From Planctomycetota bacterium (GTDB lineage Bacteria > Planctomycetota > UBA8108 > UBA1146): a stretch of 64,000 nt of DNA. The stretch lies in the NCBI GenBank assembly GCA_014240375.1, contig JAAZXB010000003.1, positions 192,249 through 256,248 on the forward strand. The letters run 5' to 3'. The first letter of the stretch is position 1. The number at the start of each line of letters is the position of its first letter. Below are positions 60,375-64,000 of this stretch, piece after piece. The translations under genes were made by a program, and so were the position numbers. A model generated the notes under the pieces. That model saw nothing but the letters and a program-made list of their open reading frames with translations, was not told where the DNA came from and did not search any database.

Positions 60375-62950
60375 CGCTGATTCCATTTGTTTTGATCCCA
60401 CTGAACATAAATCGGAACGGTGACCAGCAGGTGCCCCCGTGCACGAAACTCTCGCTCGATCATCTTTGGCGGGGAGTCCGCTGCGGCGATCGGCTTCTTC
60501 GCAGCATCCGCGGATCCCTGATCGGTGCTCTCCTCGGATCCGGCAACTTCTCCGGTCGCATCCTCACCATCGTCTCCCGACTGTTCCTCGTCGTCGGGGA
60601 CCTTCTTCACTTCCACTCGCTCAGGAACGGTCAGGGTGCAGGTCGCCACGACATACACGTCGCCGATATTGTTGGCACTGAATCGACGCTCTGGATTGGG
60701 ACCGTCGATGGCCGGGGTGAAGACGCCGGTTTCGGAATCGAGTTCTCCGACGAACTGGAGATCGTCATCGCCGGGGCGAATCGGGAATTCCTCCAGACTC
60801 CACTGCACCGGCACCGTCATCAGCTCGACATCATCTTCGTTGTAGGGCACTCCATCCGGTCCACGAGTGAATGCAATCGCCTCGAAGCGCTCCAGTTGCT
60901 TCGGTCGCATCTTGCCTCCGACTCGAGAGAATCCCGGGTTGGGACGGATCCGGATGCCATCGATGGTGTCGTACAGGGTGATGGCCCGCGGCCCCTGGTG
61001 AATCCTGAAATCGATGGCACGGCGTCCGAGGGGAACACCTGAGTCGACGGAGACCAGCAAGTTGACTCGAGATTCGTCGTGGCGCTCGACGCCGAGAACA
61101 GTGATTCCCGCGCCCAGGTGGAAGTCACCGGTAACGATCTTCTCCGGGAAGCCGCTCCCGATCACTTCGATCCGATTCCCGCTGGATGGCACCGCCATCT
61201 CTCCCCCCAGCACTCCGAGGATGGTCGGGGTTTCGCTGGCACGCAGCAGTTGCACCTCGATACCCAGTTCATTGTATTCGCCGGTGAAGAGTCTTCCTTC
61301 CATCCGGGTCCAGGACTCGTCGAGGAGCAGTACTTCCTTGAGCGACTCCAGTTCACCGGGAGCGGTACTGGTCGATCGTCCTCGCCAGGAGTGACCGGCG
61401 TAAAAGAGCCCGGTGCCCTGACGAACCACGGTTCGACCATTGGCTCGTAGCCAGGTCCACTTCGATTGGTATTCACCGCTGGCCACCCGCTGCAGATCGA
61501 GGGTTCCGCGGATCGGACCGCGCCCCACCTCGTGCCCCAGTACGATCCAGCGACCTTCGAGCGGCACTTCTCGTTTCTCCTGGTTCCAGTCTCGCCACTC
61601 ATCACTGAACAACCCCTGCTCGCTGGTCAGGGTCGCCAGTACCCGGTCCGCCCGGTCCTGACTGCGACCTCGACCCGCCGTTTCAGACGGGGGGGTTCCA
61701 CGACCGCCACCGGTATTGCCACTAGTAGCGCCACCGGTAGTGCCGCGACCACCGCCACCTCGACTGCTGCGGCCCTGGAACGACTGAAAATCCACCAGTG
61801 GATAGAGTGCCAGGTGGGTCGCCTTGAGTAATTTCCACTCCTGTTGGTCGCGGCGCTCGGAGAGCACCCGGCCCAGGGTGTGACACTCGGCACAGGTCTC
61901 GCGCAGGTCCTTGTCTCGATCCTCCTCGGACCAATGCACCCGCCGTTCGCTCTCGTACATCGCCGCTCGCGCTTCTTGCCGCGACAGGCCATGCTCCTCG
62001 GCCAGATATCTCACCACCTCCTTCGCCTCCTCCGACGAAAGAGAGACGAAGTAGAGACGTGCCATCCGCTTGATCGAGATTTCCCACGCTTCCGGCGTCT
62101 TCCTCATGTAGGAGATACGAGTCATCTTGCCCTCGTCATCGCGTGCATGACATACCACGCAGCGCTCCTCGATCAGCGGGTGCTGCACCGGAATCCCTTC
62201 CCTCGGCACCTTCTTACGCCGCGCTCCAGATTCCTCATCCGAATCGCCGCGTCTCGATCGATCGCCACGAGCCGATCCGGACTCCCCATCCTGCGCAGTC
62301 TCGTGGCCGGTTTCGCCGGGAGCGTCGGCTGACTGCCCCTCAGGATCGGTGGCCGCAGCGGTTCGATCCTGGCGACCGCCCTGACGACCGCCCCGGCGGC
62401 GGCGTTGAGTATCCCCCTGAGGTGAGCGACGTGAACGTCCCTCGGTGGGCGCCGGAGGATCGGCATCTTCCACGGCCGGATCTCCAGCCGGATCTAGCGG
62501 AACCGGACTCACCGGATCTTGATCTTGCGGATCTTGATCTTGCGGATCTTGATCTTGCGGATCTTGATCTTGCGGATCTGGATCTTGAATCGATGGATCT
62601 TGAATCGATGAATCTGCAGTGGATGAGTCCCGTGGCCCCTTGGAACCGACTTCGATCAGTTGACGGAAGTAGCGTGCCGCGCCCTCCGGCAGCAACGCTG
62701 GCGGCGCCTCGGCGATCTCGGCCGTCTCGGCGGGAGATCCAGAGGCGAGCGGATCGATTCGTGGTGCTGTCACCCCATCGTCGGCGGAGATCGCGGCCAG
62801 CGGCGCTGCTGGCGAAATGGTCGTGGAATTCGCGCTGTAGATCACCCCGCAGGCAAAGGTGACGATGATCAGTGATTTTAGAAACCAGTGGGCCGAGTGC
62901 TCGGGGTCTGATCGCATCCGTGAATTCCGATCCGGTGGCAAATTGGACAT
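60371..62950 (-). CDS. qhpA: Quinohemoprotein amine dehydrogenase alpha subunit (di-haem), extended
   Basis: An 859-residue protein whose core matches the di-haem alpha subunit, which takes electrons from CTQ in the gamma subunit. Haem sites are CVVCH (264-268) and CAECH (353-357). Core blocks include PEAWEISIKRMARLYFVSLS, GRWIVLGHEVGRGPIRGTLD and a C-terminal LLVTVPIYVQWDQNKW. Typical alpha subunits are about 500-550 residues. Extra here are a disordered segment (about 108-250) with DPQDQ repeats and Arg/Gly runs, a Gly/Ser/Thr insert at 393-430 and an acidic insert near 800. Residues 20-40 form an export signal or anchor. The ATG at 62950 follows AGGGAGAG. Confidence 0.93.
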   Translation of the reverse strand: MSNLPPDRNSRMRSDPEHSAHWFLKSLIIVTFACGVIYSANSTTISPAAPLAAISADDGVTAPRIDPLASGSPAETAEIAEAPPALLPEGAARYFRQLIEVGSKGPRDSSTADSSIQDPSIQDPDPQDQDPQDQDPQDQDPQDQDPVSPVPLDPAGDPAVEDADPPAPTEGRSRRSPQGDTQRRRRGGRQGGRQDRTAAATDPEGQSADAPGETGHETAQDGESGSARGDRSRRGDSDEESGARRKKVPREGIPVQHPLIEERCVVCHARDDEGKMTRISYMRKTPEAWEISIKRMARLYFVSLSSEEAKEVVRYLAEEHGLSRQEARAAMYESERRVHWSEEDRDKDLRETCAECHTLGRVLSERRDQQEWKLLKATHLALYPLVDFQSFQGRSSRGGGGRGTTGGATSGNTGGGRGTPPSETAGRGRSQDRADRVLATLTSEQGLFSDEWRDWNQEKREVPLEGRWIVLGHEVGRGPIRGTLDLQRVASGEYQSKWTWLRANGRTVVRQGTGLFYAGHSWRGRSTSTAPGELESLKEVLLLDESWTRMEGRLFTGEYNELGIEVQLLRASETPTILGVLGGEMAVPSSGNRIEVIGSGFPEKIVTGDFHLGAGITVLGVERHDESRVNLLVSVDSGVPLGRRAIDFRIHQGPRAITLYDTIDGIRIRPNPGFSRVGGKMRPKQLERFEAIAFTRGPDGVPYNEDDVELMTVPVQWSLEEFPIRPGDDDLQFVGELDSETGVFTPAIDGPNPERRFSANNIGDVYVVATCTLTVPERVEVKKVPDDEEQSGDDGEDATGEVAGSEESTDQGSADAAKKPIAAADSPPKMIEREFRARGHLLVTVPIYVQWDQNKWNQR
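62514..62610. repeat. 15-bp coding tandem repeat within qhpA
   Basis: Four to five copies of a 15-base unit (GGATCTTGATCTTGC on the plus strand) run from 62514, followed by two copies of GATCTTGAATCGATG at 62581 and 62596. On the coding strand they encode DPQDQ and SIQDP pentapeptides at residues of about 117-146. The unit length keeps the frame, so copy number can change without disrupting the gene. Confidence 0.93.
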
Positions 62951-63170
62951 GCCAACTCTCCCTATTTTCTGGCGCTAGGATCGAGGCTTCTGGAGAGGCT
63001 GGACGGTTCAGTGCAAGTTCGGTCCGAAAATCGCTATCCACACCCCTCCACACCTCTCTTGAGTAGCCCAGAAAGAGACGCTGAGCAACCCCCCAGAAAG
63101 GGAGTGCCCCCTCGCATCGAGACCTTCGTGCCCTTCTCATGGGGATCGTCAATTATCGTGGAGATGAATC
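62951..63170. promoter_or_regulatory. Divergent qhpA/qhpF control region with direct repeats
   Basis: This 220-base gap holds both promoters of the divergent locus. CCCAGAAAG occurs at 63067-63075 and 63092-63100 (25 bases apart). TCCACACC occurs at 63037-63044 and 63047-63054 (10 bases apart, one helical turn). These are plausible binding sites for an activator such as the AraC-type QhpR of known qhp loci, but no regulator gene is in the window. No clear -35/-10 pair was found. Confidence 0.4.
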
Positions 63171-64000
63171 ATGTCGAAGATGCCCCCCACTGGCCCCCGT
63201 TACGGCTGGCTCCGTTTCCTGCGCCCCTACCAGATGCGCCTCGCGCTGGTGCTGGGAGTGCTGATCGTGACCACCGGACTGGGCCTGCTGCAACCCTTCT
63301 TCATCCAGCAATTGATCGACCAGGTGCTGCTGCAGGGGCGAGAAGAGCTGATCTGGATCTTCCCGGTGGCGATCCTCACCATCGCGACCATCCGCTTTGG
63401 CCTGGGGGTCTTCCACGCGATAATGTATGCCTCGGTCACTACCCGCGTGCTGCTCGACATGAGGGTCGATTTCGTCGAGCACCTGCAAAGAATGTCACCA
63501 CGCTTCTTCAGTGGCACACGCTTCGGCGATGTCATCATCCGCCTCAACCGCGACCTGACCCAATTACAGGAGCTCTCGACTGGAGCGTTGCTCGGCTTTG
63601 CTTCTCATTCTCTGACACTGGTCGGGGTCACCACCGCTGCGCTGCTTTACCAGCCGAGATTATTCCTCATCTGTGCCATCCCGTTCCCGGTCGCCCTCGC
63701 CATCGGCTTCTCCTACCGCGGTCCGATTCGGCGACTGACCCAGACTCTCCGCCAGCTGGCTGCGGATCTCGCTTCACAGGTGATGGAAACCTTGTCGGGC
63801 ATGCGAACGGTCAAAACTCATGGACGTGAACGGGGTGAACTGGCGCGCTTTCTCAACATCGGTCACCAGATGCTGCGCAAGGTACTGCAGTTCCAGCGCA
63901 CCCGCGCCATGGCATCGGGGCTACCACGACTGTGCCTGGTCATCTCCAGCGCCATCCTGTACAGCTACGGTGGACTGATGGTGGTCCGTGGAGAGATGCC
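63171..64000 (+). CDS. qhpF: ABC exporter, membrane domain (QhpF-type; C-terminal part beyond window)
   Basis: The frame starts at ATG 63171 behind GGAGATG and runs off the end, giving 276 residues. It is a type I ABC exporter transmembrane domain: a short start, RFLRPYQMRLALVLGVLIVT, LGLLQPFFIQQLIDQVLLQG, VTTRVLLDMRVDFVEHLQRM and SPRFFSGTRFGDVIIRLNRD, with the coupling-type block ASQVMETLSGMRTVKTHGRE. The nucleotide-binding domain should follow outside the window. In qhp loci QhpF is an ABC transporter needed for the gamma subunit to reach the periplasm. No N-terminal peptidase domain is present, in keeping with separate QhpE. The qhpF name rests on context. Confidence 0.85.
   Translation, partial: MSKMPPTGPRYGWLRFLRPYQMRLALVLGVLIVTTGLGLLQPFFIQQLIDQVLLQGREELIWIFPVAILTIATIRFGLGVFHAIMYASVTTRVLLDMRVDFVEHLQRMSPRFFSGTRFGDVIIRLNRDLTQLQELSTGALLGFASHSLTLVGVTTAALLYQPRLFLICAIPFPVALAIGFSYRGPIRRLTQTLRQLAADLASQVMETLSGMRTVKTHGRERGELARFLNIGHQMLRKVLQFQRTRAMASGLPRLCLVISSAILYSYGGLMVVRGEM

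Noticed and set aside
60392..61042. 216-residue plus-strand frame opposite qhpA
   Set aside because: Mirror of the qhpA coding sequence with no independent support.

Overview
The window is moderately G+C-rich bacterial chromosome, densely coded on both strands, with two tRNA genes and no phage, insertion sequence or CRISPR array that I could see. The style suggests an uncultured or marine relative of the Planctomycetota. The pointers are many secreted proteins ending in a paired dockerin-like EF-hand module with a Cys tail, a Tat-exported Gfo/Idh/MocA-type remnant, SASA-type esterases, DUF1111 di-haem proteins and ASST-like propellers. This assignment is inference from gene content; there is no rRNA in the window.

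Layout. 1-5033 (minus): probable operon nadC, DUF2062, DUF192 lipoprotein, helix-hairpin-helix protein, uvrB and a kinase-like gene cut by the window edge. 5270-10731 (plus): UDP-sugar pyrophosphorylase, HEAT/TPR protein and DUF4388-like/TPR protein. 10779-11330: tRNA-Cys, a hairpin and two abutting minisatellites. 11397-18052: secreted FG-GAP and DUF1111 proteins with dockerin modules, a propeller protein and an outer-membrane-type lipoprotein. 18168-19803: tRNA-Leu and an ECF sigma/anti-sigma pair. 19951-37628: peptidases (PF10023-type, penicillin acylase, DUF885), DUF255 and DUF188 proteins, dockerin proteins, an ATP-grasp-like protein, an SGNH lipoprotein, an RlmL-type methyltransferase and an Old Yellow Enzyme homologue. 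37887-41420: phosphate uptake set (OprP/O porin, DUF47/PhoU-like, PiT). 41706-50544: S9 peptidase, ASST-dockerin protein, an FAD monooxygenase-like protein, an endonuclease/phosphatase-family lipoprotein and a transglutaminase-like protein. 50894-56678: a 34-residue Lys-rich gene, a chimeric pseudogene locus, two small membrane proteins, a SASA esterase and an X-Pro peptidase-like hydrolase.

The highlight is 56764-64000, a quinohemoprotein amine dehydrogenase (QHNDH, qhp) locus. On the minus strand are the di-haem alpha subunit (qhpA), radical SAM maturase (qhpD), gamma subunit (qhpC), beta-propeller subunit (qhpB) and a subtilisin-like protease (qhpE), mostly with 4-base stop/start overlaps. 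A divergent ABC exporter (qhpF, truncated by the window end) faces them. The gamma subunit keeps every cross-linking residue of the known enzyme at identical spacing, so it should carry cysteine tryptophylquinone. The alpha subunit is far longer than usual because of a disordered N-terminal region built partly from a 15-bp tandem repeat. The FAD protein at 45986-47401 may be the missing QhpG-type tryptophan hydroxylase, about 10 kb from the operon.

Two other themes recur. Six secreted proteins share a roughly 85-90 residue dockerin-like module. Short tandem arrays of 13-17 bp units occur repeatedly, mostly between genes and once inside qhpA.
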